Source: Litorisediminicola beolgyonensis (GTDB taxonomy: Bacteria; Pseudomonadota; Alphaproteobacteria; Rhodobacterales; Rhodobacteraceae). Taken from it: a DNA stretch of 64,000 nt. A model generated the notes under the pieces. It was given only the letters and a program-made list of their open reading frames with translations. It ran no database searches and had not been told where the DNA came from. The translations under genes and the position numbers were made by a program. The DNA is taken from assembly GCF_042679605.1 (NCBI RefSeq), contig NZ_JBHTMU010000015.1, forward strand, positions 32,822 to 96,821, read 5' to 3'. Shown piece by piece: positions 1 to 8,687 of the stretch (position 1 is its first letter; each line of letters begins with the position of its first letter).

Positions 1-422
1 ACGACTACTCACCGATTCGTCCTCTGGTTGATTGGCTGCACTACAACGGCTTCACCATGGTGACCAAGCCGGCCAAGGAATACACCGACAGCCAGGGCCG
101 ACGTAAGGTCAAGGGCAACATGGATATCGAGCTGACGGTCGACGCCATGGAATTGGCGCCGCGTGTCGATCATATCGTGCTCTTCTCCGGCGATGGCGAT
201 TTCCGGCCCCTGGTCGAAAGCCTCCAGCGTCAGGGCGTTCGGGTGTCGGTCGTCTCGACCATTCGCTCGCAGCCGCCGATGATCGCCGATGAACTGCGCC
301 GCCAGGCCGATAACTTCATCGAGCTCGACGATCTGCGCGAAACCATCGGCCGCCCTCCGCGCGATCAGCAGGGCACCGGCGGGAGCGGGCGGAATCTGGA
401 AGTCGCCAGCTCGAACAGCTGA
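1..422 (+). CDS. NYN-domain (LabA/DUF88-like) protein, 5' end cut off
   Basis: The reading frame is open from the first bases of the window, so the N-terminus is missing; the first ATG in frame (57) is internal. The visible part carries the acidic pattern of NYN (PIN-like) nuclease domains: GNMDIELTVDAME followed by FSGDGDFRPLVESL, the SGDGDF block being the most conserved part of LabA/DUF88 proteins. After the domain comes a short tail rich in Gly, Ser and Asn. NYN proteins are thought to be metal-dependent RNases; the substrate here cannot be told. The gene ends 27 bases before the next gene on the same strand. Confidence 0.85.
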   Translation, partial: DYSPIRPLVDWLHYNGFTMVTKPAKEYTDSQGRRKVKGNMDIELTVDAMELAPRVDHIVLFSGDGDFRPLVESLQRQGVRVSVVSTIRSQPPMIADELRRQADNFIELDDLRETIGRPPRDQQGTGGSGRNLEVASSNS

Positions 423-449
423 TCCGGCACGCGCGACACGACGCCAGGG

Positions 450-887
450 ATGCAGGATGTCGCCGCGCTTGTTGGACTGTTCGCCGCCGCCTTCGGTGCG
501 GCGACCATCCTGCCGTTCCAATCCGAGGTCGTCTTCGTCGCGTTGCAGCTGAAGGAGGCGGCGCCGATCTGGGTGATCGTCCTGGTGGCGAGCGCCGGGA
601 ACATTCTCGGCGCGGTCGTGAACTACGTGCTCGGGATGTTCGCCGAACATTTCCGCGGGCGTCGCTGGTTCCCGGTCTCGGACGCGCATCTTGAACGCGC
701 CCAGGGCTGGTATGCGCGCTGGGGCGTCTGGACGCTTCTGCTCAGCTGGGCCCCGTTCGGAGACGCCTTCACCGTCATCGCCGGGATCATGCGCTGTCCC
801 GCCTGGCTCTTCGTGGCGCTGGTCACGCTGGCCAAGACCGGCCGCTACATCGTTCTCGCCTGGGTGACGAACGCGGCGGCGGCCTAG
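450..887 (+). CDS. YqaA/DedA-like small membrane protein
   Basis: This 145-residue, strongly hydrophobic protein resembles the YqaA branch of the DedA/SNARE-associated family: an N-terminal membrane segment with an FGAATILPFQSE motif, a second segment with GNILGAVVNYVLG, an amphipathic stretch and a C-terminal hydrophobic segment. DedA relatives are linked to lipid carrier flipping and membrane homeostasis; YqaA itself is poorly characterised. There is no strong Shine-Dalgarno sequence before the ATG. The stop codon overlaps by 4 bases (CTAG) the end of the convergent cytochrome gene. Family assignment is fairly sure, function is not. Confidence 0.75.
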   Translation: MQDVAALVGLFAAAFGAATILPFQSEVVFVALQLKEAAPIWVIVLVASAGNILGAVVNYVLGMFAEHFRGRRWFPVSDAHLERAQGWYARWGVWTLLLSWAPFGDAFTVIAGIMRCPAWLFVALVTLAKTGRYIVLAWVTNAAAA

Positions 888-1330
888 CCGCCGTTGATCG
901 CGTCGTGGCGGCGCTGGATCGGTTCGGACCAGGTGCTCTTGATGAAGGCCATGACGTCGATGATCTCCTGCTCGGTCAGGACGTCGCCATAGCCCGCCAT
1001 GCGCGAGCGGTACTCGCCGCCGACCAGCGCCTCGGTCCCCTGACTCACGATGTCGAAGAGCAGGCGGTCCGGGTGGTGCCAGGTATGGCCAGTCTCGTCA
1101 TGGGGCGGGGCGGGCAGATAGCCCTCGGCATCCTGCTCCATCCAGTTCGGCTGCCCCTCGAGATCGGCGCCGTGGCACGCCGCGCAATGCTCGGCATAAA
1201 GCGCCTCGCCCGCCGCGACCCGCTCAGGCTCGGTATAGGGAAAGAGCGCCTCGGCGCGGGCCCGCTCCGGGGCCGCCAGGGTCACCGCGAGGGCCAGCGT
1301 CGATACGAGGGTGGGCAGGGAAGGCGCCAT
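884..1330 (-). CDS. small periplasmic cytochrome c
   Basis: A protein of 148 residues if it starts at the ATG at 1330, which puts a signal peptide (MAPSLPTLVSTLALAVTLAA, then ERARA) at the N-terminus; an upstream ATG at 1363 would only add residues before it. One heme attachment site, CAACH, lies near residue 50, and the likely distal Met ligand is in SRMAGYGDVLTEQEI. This is the class I cytochrome c layout. It probably carries electrons in the periplasm, but no dehydrogenase or oxidase is adjacent, so the partner is unknown. It is divergent from ispH. Confidence 0.85.
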   Translation of the reverse strand: MAPSLPTLVSTLALAVTLAAPERARAEALFPYTEPERVAAGEALYAEHCAACHGADLEGQPNWMEQDAEGYLPAPPHDETGHTWHHPDRLLFDIVSQGTEALVGGEYRSRMAGYGDVLTEQEIIDVMAFIKSTWSEPIQRRHDAINGG

Positions 1331-1464
1331 GGGGGTCTCCGAACAGGAATGCCCCAAGATCAAGGCGAAAAGGCCGGGGCTGGCAAGTCACCCTGGTGTG
1401 AGCGGGCCGGAGGCTGGATTCCCCGCGACGCTTCGCATAGCTCTGGGCGAAAGGAGAGCCACCG

Positions 1465-2415
1465 ATGAGCAAACCGCCCCTGACCCTTCACCTCGCCGCG
1501 CCGCGCGGCTTCTGCGCGGGCGTGGACCGGGCGATCAAGATCGTCGAGATGGCGCTCGAGAAATGGGGCGCGCCGGTCTATGTCCGCCACGAGATCGTGC
1601 ACAACCGCTTCGTCGTCGACGGGCTGCGCGACAAGGGCGCGGTCTTCGTCGAGCATCTCGACGACTGCCCCGAGGATCGGCCGGTGATCTTCTCGGCGCA
1701 TGGCGTGCCCAAGGCGGTCCCGGCCGAGGCGGCGCGGCGCGAGATGCTCTATGTCGACGCGACCTGCCCGCTGGTCTCCAAGGTCCATATCGAGGCCGCG
1801 CGGCATCACGAGAACGGCCTCCAGATGATCATGATCGGCCATGCCGGCCACCCCGAGACGGTCGGCACGATGGGCCAGCTGCCCGAGGGCGAGGTGCTGC
1901 TGGTCGAGACCGTCGCGGATGTCGCGACCGTGTCGGTGCGCGATCCCGAACGGCTGGCCTTTGTCACCCAGACGACGCTGTCGCTCGACGACACCGCCGA
2001 GATCGTCGCCGCGCTGAAAGCGCGCTTCCCCAAGATCGTGGGACCGCACAAGGAAGATATCTGCTACGCCACGACCAACCGGCAGGAAGCGGTCAAGGCG
2101 ATGGCGCCGGAGTGCGATGCGCTTCTGGTGGTGGGAGCGCCGAACTCCTCGAACTCCAAGCGGCTGGTCGAGGTCGCGGCGAAGGCGGGCTGCCCCTACG
2201 CGCAGCTCGTGCAGCGCGCGGCGGATATCGACTGGCGCGCGCTCGACGGGATCGCCTCGGTTGGCCTGACCGCGGGGGCCTCCGCGCCCGAAGTGCTGAT
2301 CGAGGAGGTGATCGACGCCTTCCGCGACCGCTACGAGGTCACGGTGAACAAGGTCGTCACCGCCGAGGAGCACATCGAATTCAAGGTGCCGCGGGTGCTG
2401 CGCGAACCGGCCTGA
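1465..2415 (+). CDS. ispH: 4-hydroxy-3-methylbut-2-enyl diphosphate reductase
   Basis: IspH (LytB) is the last enzyme of the MEP isoprenoid pathway; it reduces HMBPP to IPP and DMAPP with an iron-sulfur cluster. The 316-residue protein has the family length and the three cluster cysteines in [12 protein letters not shown] (residue 17), [11 protein letters not shown] (about residue 100) and [10 protein letters not shown] (about residue 200). The substrate-binding SSNSKRL and TAGASAPE motifs are also present. The ATG at 1465 follows the purine-rich sequence GAAAGGAG. The gene is followed immediately by two AT-rich palindromes that separate it from the convergent aldolase gene. Confidence 0.98.
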   Translation: MSKPPLTLHLAAPRGFCAGVDRAIKIVEMALEKWGAPVYVRHEIVHNRFVVDGLRDKGAVFVEHLDDCPEDRPVIFSAHGVPKAVPAEAARREMLYVDATCPLVSKVHIEAARHHENGLQMIMIGHAGHPETVGTMGQLPEGEVLLVETVADVATVSVRDPERLAFVTQTTLSLDDTAEIVAALKARFPKIVGPHKEDICYATTNRQEAVKAMAPECDALLVVGAPNSSNSKRLVEVAAKAGCPYAQLVQRAADIDWRALDGIASVGLTAGASAPEVLIEEVIDAFRDRYEVTVNKVVTAEEHIEFKVPRVLREPA

Positions 2416-2442
2416 AAAATCTTAACTAAGATTTTTCAGGCC
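2409..2442. terminator. AT-rich 16-bp palindrome, likely bidirectional terminator
   Basis: A perfect inverted repeat has arms of 16 bp and a 2-base centre; the left arm starts GGCCTGAAAAATCTTA and its exact complement follows. It overlaps the ispH stop codon. The A-run before and T-run after the core let it act as an intrinsic terminator on either strand. It is strikingly AT-rich against the surrounding DNA. Confidence 0.7.
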
Positions 2443-2466
2443 CAGCTCCCGGGTCCGGCGCGGTCT

Positions 2467-2490
2467 GCAAAACTTTAGATAAAGTTTTGC
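2467..2490. terminator. second AT-rich palindrome between ispH and fsa
   Basis: Arms GCAAAACTTTA and TAAAGTTTTGC are exact complements with a 2-base centre (GA). The element lies 14 bases before the end of the aldolase gene on the opposite strand. With the palindrome at 2409-2442 it forms a tandem pair of unrelated sequence but the same design, and it probably terminates the aldolase transcript. Confidence 0.6.
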
Positions 2491-2503
2491 CTGCGACCCG
2501 CGA

Positions 2504-3157
2504 TCAGACGATCTTGATGCCCGCGTCCTGCGCGTCCTTCACGAACTGGTCGAGACCCTTGTCGGTCAGCACGTGGTTGGCCATCGCCTTGATCACGTTC
2601 GGCGGCGCGGTGCAGACATCGGCGCCGATCTTGGCGCATTCCGACATGTGGTTGGCCGAGCGGATCGACGCGGCGAGAAGCTGCGTCTCGTAGCCGTAAT
2701 TGTCGTAGATCTCGCGGATGTCCGAGATCAGGTCGAGACCGTCGATGTTCAGGTCGTCGAGGCGCCCGATGAAGGGCGAGATGAAGGTCGCGCCCGCCTT
2801 CGCGGCGAGAATCGCCTGGTTGGCGGTGAAGCAGAGTGTGACGTTGACCATGTAGCCTTCGCTGGTCAGCACCTTGCAGGCCCGGAGACCGTCCCAGGTC
2901 AGCGGCACCTTGACGGCGATGTTGTCGGCGATCTCCAGAAGTTTGCGGCCTTCCGTGATCATGTCCTCCGCCGCGAGCGCGACGACCTCGGCCGAGACCG
3001 GACCGTCGACCATTTCGCAGATTTCCTTGGTCACTTCGAGGATATCGCGGCCGGATTTCTTGATCAGGGAGGGGTTCGTGGTGACCCCGTCCACCATCCC
3101 GAGATCGTTCAGTTCCCGGATCGCCTCGATGTCGGCGGTGTCGACGAAGAATTTCAT
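2504..3157 (-). CDS. fsa: fructose-6-phosphate aldolase / TalC-MipB transaldolase
   Basis: A protein of 217 residues starting [13 protein letters not shown], the signature N-terminus of the short transaldolase (TalC/MipB/FSA) family, which is usually 210-220 residues. The Schiff-base lysine lies in [12 protein letters not shown], and the family motifs GVTTNPSLI and AASIRS are present. These enzymes either transfer dihydroxyacetone units (transaldolase, pentose phosphate pathway) or cleave fructose 6-phosphate; sequence alone does not separate the two. An upstream in-frame ATG exists, but the start at 3157 has GGGAGG in front and fits the family. Divergent from priA. Confidence 0.93.
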   Translation of the reverse strand: MKFFVDTADIEAIRELNDLGMVDGVTTNPSLIKKSGRDILEVTKEICEMVDGPVSAEVVALAAEDMITEGRKLLEIADNIAVKVPLTWDGLRACKVLTSEGYMVNVTLCFTANQAILAAKAGATFISPFIGRLDDLNIDGLDLISDIREIYDNYGYETQLLAASIRSANHMSECAKIGADVCTAPPNVIKAMANHVLTDKGLDQFVKDAQDAGIKIV

Positions 3158-3261
3158 GGCAAACCTCCCTTGGGCCTTGCTTGGCATTTGCTGACCCGTG
3201 TCATACCCCATGCGGAGCCGGGTCAAAAGGGCCTTGGGTTGGCGCTAACGGGCGGAGCCTG

Positions 3262-5451
3262 ATGGAGCGGTTTTTCGAAAATGGAGAGCGGGTTGGAATC
3301 CTGACCGCCCAGCCGCTGGATCGCGTGCTGGATTACCGCGCGCCCGAAGGCGGATGCGCGCTGGGCGATTTCGTCGAGGTCCCGCTCGGGCCGCGCAAGG
3401 TCCTGGGCGTGGTCTGGGACGCGGGCGAGGGCGGCTACCCGCTCGAGAAGCTGCGCCCCGTCACGCGGGTTCTCGACGCGCGCCCGATGCGCGAGGAGAT
3501 GCGTGTCTTTCTGGCCCGCGCCGGGGAGTACACGCTGACGCCGCTCTCGCAGATGCTGCGTCTCGCGACCCGGACGCCGGGCCTCGGCGATGCGCCCGCA
3601 ACGCGAAAGATCTACCGCCGGGGCGAGGGCCAGCCCGACCGCGAGACCGACGCGCGGCGGCGGGTCCTGCAGGTGCTCGACGAGATGGGCGGGCTCGCGC
3701 TGACGCTGGGCGAGCTTTCCGAGGCCGCGGGCGTCACCTCCTCGGTCGTGAAGGGGCTCGTCAAGCAGGGCGTGGTGCGCGAAGAGGACAGCCCGCGCGA
3801 CACCCCCTTCCCGCGGCTCGATCCCGATCACGGCGCAAAGGACCTGACCGAGGACCAGGGCGCCGCCGCCGCGAAGCTCGTCGCCGGTCTGCGCGAGGGC
3901 GGCTACGGCACCACGCTTCTGAAAGGCGTGACCGGCTCGGGCAAGACCGAGGTCTATCTCGAAGCGGTCGCCGAATGCCTGCGCAAGGGACGGCAGGCGC
4001 TGGTGCTTCTGCCCGAGATCGCGCTCTCGGCCGATTTCCTGACCCGCGTCGAGGCCCGCTTCGGCGCGCGCCCCGCCGAGTGGCATTCCGGCGTGACCGT
4101 GACCGAGCGCCGCCGCGTCTGGCGCATGGTCGGAGAGGGCGGCGCGCAGCTTGTCGTGGGCGCCCGCTCGGCGCTGTTCCTGCCCTTCGAACGGCTCGGT
4201 CTCATCGTCGTCGACGAGGAACATGACGGCTCCTACAAGCAGGAAGAGGGCGTGCTCTACAATGCCCGCGACATGGCGGTGCTGCGCGCCTCGATCCTGG
4301 ACGCGCGCGTGATCCTCGCCTCGGCCACGCCGAGCCTCGAGAGCTGGGCCAACGCGGATGCGGGCAAATACGACCGGCTCGACCTGACCGCCCGCTTCGG
4401 CGCGGCGGTGATGCCCGAGATGCGCGCCATCGACATGCGCGCCGAGGATCTGCCCGGCTCGCGCTGGATCTCGCCACGGCTTGCCGGGGCGGTCAGAGTG
4501 CGGATGGAACGCGGCGAGCAGGCGCTTCTCTTTCTCAACCGTCGCGGATACGCGCCGGTCACCATCTGCCGCGCCTGCGGGCACCAGATCGGCTGCCAGC
4601 ACTGCGACGCGCGCATGGTCGAGCACCGGTTCCTCAAGCGGCTCGTCTGCCACCAATGCGGCGAGACGCGCCCCGTGCCCGAGACCTGCCCCTCCTGCGA
4701 GGTCGAGGGCAAGCTCGCCGCCGTCGGCCCGGGCGTCGAACGCCTGGCCGAGGAAGCGCGCGGTCTGTTCCCCGATGCCCGGATCGCGGTCCTGTCCTCG
4801 GATCTCTACGGCTCGGCGCGGGCGCTCAAGGCCGAGATCGGGGCCATCGCGGAGGGGGCCGCCGATATCGTGATCGGCACGCAGCTCGTCGCCAAGGGGC
4901 ACAACTTCCCGCTCCTGACGCTGGTCGGCGTGATCGACGCGGATCTCGGGCTGCAGGGGTCGGACCTGCGCGCCGCCGAGCACACGTTCCAGCTGATGCG
5001 GCAGGTCGCGGGCCGCGCCGGTCGGGCCGAGAAGCCCGGCGAGGCCTTGATGCAGACCTTCCAGCCCGAGCACCCGGTGATCCGCGCGATCCTCTCGGGC
5101 GATGAAGAGGGCTTCTGGCGCGCCGAGGCAGACGCCCGTCGGCAGGCCGGCATGCCGCCCTACGGGCGCATGGCCGGGGTGATCCTGTCGAGCACCGATG
5201 TGCAGGAGGTCTTCGATCTCGGCAACGCAATGGCCCGGGGCGACGGCCCGCTCCGCGCGCTCGGCGCGCAGGTCTTCGGACCGGCCCCCGCGCCCATCGC
5301 GCGGGTCCGGGGCCGCCACCGCGTCCGGCTTCTGGTGAAGGCGCCGAAGGGCGTCGCGCTGCAGAGCGCGCTCGCAGAATGGGCCGCGCGCTTCCCCCTG
5401 CGCGGCCAGTTGCGCCGCGCCATCGACATAGATCCGCAAAGCTTCTTCTGA
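3262..5451 (+). CDS. priA: primosomal replication restart helicase PriA
   Basis: PriA recognises stalled forks and reloads the replisome. The 729-residue protein has the N-terminal DNA-binding domain, Walker A (GVTGSGKTEVY, about residue 220), the DEEHDGSYKQEE Walker B/aromatic-rich loop, and the zinc-binding insertion with paired cysteines (CRACGHQIGCQHCD, then CHQCG and CPSCEVEG) that is diagnostic for PriA. The ATG at 3262 puts MERFFENGERVGILTAQPLD at the start; an earlier in-frame start at 3181 lacks family support. It is transcribed away from fsa. Confidence 0.97.
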   Translation: MERFFENGERVGILTAQPLDRVLDYRAPEGGCALGDFVEVPLGPRKVLGVVWDAGEGGYPLEKLRPVTRVLDARPMREEMRVFLARAGEYTLTPLSQMLRLATRTPGLGDAPATRKIYRRGEGQPDRETDARRRVLQVLDEMGGLALTLGELSEAAGVTSSVVKGLVKQGVVREEDSPRDTPFPRLDPDHGAKDLTEDQGAAAAKLVAGLREGGYGTTLLKGVTGSGKTEVYLEAVAECLRKGRQALVLLPEIALSADFLTRVEARFGARPAEWHSGVTVTERRRVWRMVGEGGAQLVVGARSALFLPFERLGLIVVDEEHDGSYKQEEGVLYNARDMAVLRASILDARVILASATPSLESWANADAGKYDRLDLTARFGAAVMPEMRAIDMRAEDLPGSRWISPRLAGAVRVRMERGEQALLFLNRRGYAPVTICRACGHQIGCQHCDARMVEHRFLKRLVCHQCGETRPVPETCPSCEVEGKLAAVGPGVERLAEEARGLFPDARIAVLSSDLYGSARALKAEIGAIAEGAADIVIGTQLVAKGHNFPLLTLVGVIDADLGLQGSDLRAAEHTFQLMRQVAGRAGRAEKPGEALMQTFQPEHPVIRAILSGDEEGFWRAEADARRQAGMPPYGRMAGVILSSTDVQEVFDLGNAMARGDGPLRALGAQVFGPAPAPIARVRGRHRVRLLVKAPKGVALQSALAEWAARFPLRGQLRRAIDIDPQSFF

Positions 5452-5537
5452 CGCGCCGCTCGCCGGAACCGGGTCTCGGGGCGGGTTTCTCGGCCCCTGC
5501 CTTGTTTGTCGCCGGACCCGAGGCTACATCGGCGACA

Positions 5538-6335
5538 ATGAAACGCTTCATCCCCTTCATCAAGCACGACCCCGTCGTGGCCGTGGTGCGCCTGCAGGGC
5601 ATGATCTCGTCGGGCGGGCGCGGCAGCCTCTCCGACCGCTCGGTCGCCGAGGTGCTGGACAAGGCGTTCTCGCGCGGCAAGCCCGCCGCCGTCGCGCTCG
5701 AGATCAACTCTCCGGGCGGCTCGCCGGTGCAATCGGCGCTGATCGGATCGCGCATCCGCCGCCTCGCCGCTGAGAAGAACGTGCCGGTCTTCGCCTTCGT
5801 CGAGGATGTCGCGGCCTCGGGCGGCTACTGGATCGCCAGCGCCGCCGACGAGATCTATGCCGACCAGAGCTCGATCCTGGGCTCGATCGGGGTGATCTCG
5901 GCGGGGTTCGGTGCGCATGTCTTCCTGCAGCGGCAGGGGCTCGAGCGGCGCGTGCACACGGCGGGCCAGTCGAAATCCATGCTCGACCCGTTCCAGCCCG
6001 AGAAGGAAGAGGATGTCGAGCGCCTGAACCGGATCCTCTCGCAGCTCCATGACGGCTTCATCGCCCATGTGAAGGACCGCCGCGGCGCCAAGCTCGCCGA
6101 GACCGACGATCTCTTCACCGGCGAGGTCTGGATCGGCGCGGGCGCGGTCGCCATCGGCCTGGCCGACGGGATCGGCCATCTGGTGCCGGTGATGAAAGAG
6201 CGCTTCGGCGACAAGGTGCGCTTCCGCCGCTACGAGCGCCGGAAGCCTCTCCTGGGCCGCTTCGGCGCGACGCTGTTGCGCGACGGGCTGGGCGAGATCG
6301 AGGAGCGCGCGGGTTTCGCGCGCTTTGGCCTCTGA
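5538..6335 (+). CDS. S49-family signal peptide peptidase (SppA-like)
   Basis: A single-domain S49 serine peptidase of 265 residues. The nucleophile lies in VAASGGYWIASAAD and the general-base lysine in AGQSKSMLDPF, both in the expected order and spacing. NSPGGSPVQS is the oxyanion-region motif. It lacks a clear N-terminal membrane anchor, unlike full-length SppA, and is the compact form common in alphaproteobacteria. It probably degrades cleaved signal peptides or other membrane-bound fragments. The start at 5538 (MKRFIPFIKHDPVVAVVRLQ) is chosen because longer in-frame starts give low-complexity sequence. The downstream small gene begins 1 base after its stop codon. Confidence 0.9.
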   Translation: MKRFIPFIKHDPVVAVVRLQGMISSGGRGSLSDRSVAEVLDKAFSRGKPAAVALEINSPGGSPVQSALIGSRIRRLAAEKNVPVFAFVEDVAASGGYWIASAADEIYADQSSILGSIGVISAGFGAHVFLQRQGLERRVHTAGQSKSMLDPFQPEKEEDVERLNRILSQLHDGFIAHVKDRRGAKLAETDDLFTGEVWIGAGAVAIGLADGIGHLVPVMKERFGDKVRFRRYERRKPLLGRFGATLLRDGLGEIEERAGFARFGL

Positions 6336-6336
6336 C

Positions 6337-6501
6337 GTGATCGTCAAGATCGTCCTTCTGTTCCTGATCTTCATGGGCGTGCTCGGCATGTTCGGAAAAC
6401 TGCGCATGCCCAAGCTGCCGGGACTGGCCCAGACCAAATGTCCCGCCTGCGGGCGTCACCGCATCGGCAAGGGCCCGTGCCCCTGCGGAGGCAAGGGCTG
6501 A
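6337..6501 (+). CDS. 54-residue membrane-anchored CxxC protein
   Basis: This short gene starts with GTG one base after the S49 peptidase stop, and its stop codon overlaps the next ATG (TGATG at 6499-6503), so all three look translationally coupled. The product has one hydrophobic segment near the N-terminus (VKIVLLFLIFMGVLGMF), a basic stretch, then CPACGRHRIG and CPCGGKG, which look like a small zinc knuckle. I do not recognise a named family. Its position between a membrane peptidase and a cation antiporter suggests a membrane role, which is inference. Confidence 0.75.
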   Translation: MIVKIVLLFLIFMGVLGMFGKLRMPKLPGLAQTKCPACGRHRIGKGPCPCGGKG

Positions 6502-7460
6502 TGGTCTGGCTGACCGCGGTCCTGGGTCTCGTCATCCTGCTCCTGGCCGGTGACGCGCTGGTCAAGGGCGCGGTGAACCTCGCGCTCAGGATCGGCATTC
6601 CCGCCCTGATCGTGAGCCTGACGGTCGTCGCCTTCGGCACCTCGGCGCCGGAACTCCTGATCTCCATCAAGGCCGCGCTCGACGATGTGCCGGGCATCGC
6701 GCTCGGCAATGTCGTCGGATCGAACACCGCGAACGTGCTTCTGGTCCTGGGCATCCCGGCGCTGATCGCGGTGATGCACACCTCGGAATACGACACCCGC
6801 AAGAGCTATCTGGTGATGCTCGCGGGCACGTTCGTCTTCATCGGCCTCGCCTTTCGGGGGGTCTTCGACTGGCTCTCCGGCCTGATCCTGCTGACGATCC
6901 TGACCGTCGCGCTCATCGACGCGATCCGCGATGCCCGGAGCCACCGCAAGGGCGCCAAGGCGGCGGCGCTGGCCGCCGAGGACGAGGAAGAGGTCGAGGG
7001 CGCCGATCCCGAGATGAGCGGCTGGAAAATCGCGCTCTACCTGGTGCTTGGCCTCGCGGGCCTTCCGCTCGGAGCCGACCTCCTGGTCGACAGCGCCACC
7101 GAGATCGCGCAGCGCTTCGGGGTCAGCGACACGGTGATCGGCCTCACGCTCGTGGCGATCGGCACCTCGCTGCCGGAACTGGCGACGACCGTGGCCGCCG
7201 CGATCCGGCGGCAGGCGGATGTGGCGCTGGGCAATGTCATCGGCTCCAACATGTTCAACCTCCTGGCCATTATCGGCATCGCGTCGCTGATCGCGCCGAT
7301 GGAGGTCGACCGCGGATTCCTGACCTTCGACCTCTGGGTGATGCTGGGCGCGTCGCTCCTGCTCATCCCGTTCGTCTTCCTGCGCAAGGACATCGGCCGG
7401 ACCTGGGGCGTGATCTTGTCGGCGCTCTATGTGGGCTATGTCGTCACCGTGTTGATCTGA
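6501..7460 (+). CDS. CaCA-family calcium/sodium antiporter (YrbG-like)
   Basis: A polytopic inner-membrane protein of 319 residues with the two inverted alpha-repeats of the Ca2+:cation antiporter superfamily: GTSAPELLISIKAAL with GNVVGSNTANVLL in the first half, GTSLPELATTVAAAI with GNVIGSNMFNLLA in the second. The acidic residues in GTSxPEL are ion ligands. A charged cytoplasmic loop (AAEDEEEVEGADPE) separates the halves. It probably exchanges calcium or another cation for sodium or protons. The start overlaps the stop codon of the small upstream gene. Confidence 0.95.
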   Translation: MVWLTAVLGLVILLLAGDALVKGAVNLALRIGIPALIVSLTVVAFGTSAPELLISIKAALDDVPGIALGNVVGSNTANVLLVLGIPALIAVMHTSEYDTRKSYLVMLAGTFVFIGLAFRGVFDWLSGLILLTILTVALIDAIRDARSHRKGAKAAALAAEDEEEVEGADPEMSGWKIALYLVLGLAGLPLGADLLVDSATEIAQRFGVSDTVIGLTLVAIGTSLPELATTVAAAIRRQADVALGNVIGSNMFNLLAIIGIASLIAPMEVDRGFLTFDLWVMLGASLLLIPFVFLRKDIGRTWGVILSALYVGYVVTVLI

Positions 7461-7477
7461 TCCGCAGGAGCGTCCTC

Positions 7478-8260
7478 ATGAGCCGAAGAGCCCTTGTCAC
7501 CGGTGCCGGAAAGCGGCTGGGCCGTGCCATGGCGCTTTACCTCGGGCGGCGCGGCTATGACGTGGCGGTTCATTACAACAGCTCGGACGACGCCGCCGAA
7601 GAGGTCGCGGGGATCCTGCGCGGCGAAGGCCGCAACGCCGCGGCGGTCGGCGCCAACCTTCTGGACGAAGACGCGGTGCAGGGCCTCATCGGGCGCGCCT
7701 CCGAAGCCCTGGGTGGTCCGATCTCGGTCCTGGTGAACAACGCCTCGATCTTCGACTATGACGACGTGTCGAGCGCCACGCGCGAGAGCTGGGACCGGCA
7801 TCTCGAAAGCAACCTGCGCGCCCCCTTCGTCCTGACGCAGAAGCTCGCAGAGCAGGTGCCCGAGCCGGTCGAGGACGCCAACGGAGAGCCGGTCGCGCAG
7901 GGGCTGGTGGTCAATATGATCGACCAGCGGGTGCGCAAGCTGACGCCGCATTTCATGACCTATACCATCGCCAAGATGGGCCTCTGGGCGATGACCCGCA
8001 CCACGGCGATGGCGCTGGCCCCGCGGGTGCGGGTGAACGGCATCGGTCCCGGCCCGACGCTGCAGGGCGAGCGCCAGTCCGAACAGCATTTCGCCCGCCA
8101 GCGCGAGGCCACGACGCTCTCGCGCGGGGCCAATCCCGAGGACATCACCGGCGCGCTCGGCTATTTCCTGGATGCGCCCTCGGTCACGGGCCAGCTTCTG
8201 TGCATTGATGGCGGCCAGCATCTGGCCTGGCAGACGCCGGACGTTCAGGGCGTCGAGTGA
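7478..8260 (+). CDS. SDR oxidoreductase, pteridine-reductase (FolM/PTR1) type
   Basis: A Rossmann-fold short-chain dehydrogenase of 260 residues. Its cofactor motif is TGAGKRLG, that is TGxxxRxG, the variant that marks PTR1/FolM pteridine reductases rather than ordinary SDRs (TGxxxGxG). NNASIFDYDD follows, and the catalytic pair is in YTIAKMGL. By family it would use NADPH to reduce dihydropterin or dihydrofolate. The ATG at 7478 is preceded by GCAGGAG at good spacing, and the gene lies 17 bases after the antiporter. Substrate is inferred from motif variants only. Confidence 0.85.
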   Translation: MSRRALVTGAGKRLGRAMALYLGRRGYDVAVHYNSSDDAAEEVAGILRGEGRNAAAVGANLLDEDAVQGLIGRASEALGGPISVLVNNASIFDYDDVSSATRESWDRHLESNLRAPFVLTQKLAEQVPEPVEDANGEPVAQGLVVNMIDQRVRKLTPHFMTYTIAKMGLWAMTRTTAMALAPRVRVNGIGPGPTLQGERQSEQHFARQREATTLSRGANPEDITGALGYFLDAPSVTGQLLCIDGGQHLAWQTPDVQGVE

Positions 8261-8543
8261 CGGTCTGCGTGGCCCTTGGGCCACAGTCCCGTCTGCCATG
8301 TCGGCGTTGCGGCGTATCCCGGACTTGAAGACGCGGGCCCGACAGGCTTTATGTCCGGACCTGCGACAGATTGGCGCGAATCACTCTTCATCGTGTCGCA
8401 GGCATCAAATCGCATCGCGCGGCAGTGCAACAGGCTCCTCCGGTCTCGAACCGGGTTGGGCCATGTGCGCGTTCACTCTCCAAAATCGGATTGTCCACCG
8501 CGTGTCGCGCGTGTTCACCTAGCGTCATCCTATCCGTTCGGAT

Positions 8544-8573
8544 GGCCTAAAGCTGCGCCTAAGGCCTTTTTTT
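8544..8573 (+). terminator. possible intrinsic terminator with T-run
   Basis: GGCCT (8544-8548) pairs with AGGCC (8562-8566), followed by seven T residues. The stem is short and the 13-base loop weakens it. It lies almost 300 bases after the SDR stop codon and could end a transcript running out of the SDR gene or a short RNA from this region. Confidence 0.4.
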
Positions 8574-8670
8574 ATCAATAATTACAGGGCGTTAAAAATC
8601 CGCCCAAAAATAAAGCAAATTTACGAAGTTGTCATATTCAAAGGAAAATTCCGGAAAGTTTGGAATTTGC

Positions 8671-8687
8671 CCGCAGCTTTATCCACA
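8671..8687 (+). promoter_or_regulatory. 17-bp repeat copy 1 with perfect DnaA box
   Basis: The sequence CCGCAGCTTTATCCACA contains the consensus DnaA box TTATCCACA at 8679-8687. An identical 17-mer occurs at 9017-9033. The box lies directly downstream of the most AT-rich stretch in the neighbourhood. Confidence 0.7.

Noticed and set aside
8440..8460. tRNA-like T-arm (CCGGT-ctcga-ACCGG)
   Set aside because: No acceptor stem, anticodon arm or D-arm can be built around it; it is just a small hairpin.
8172..8581. Open frames running into the gap after the SDR gene
   Set aside because: They have poor codon bias, cross hairpins and AT-rich DNA, and lack ribosome-binding sites and family features.
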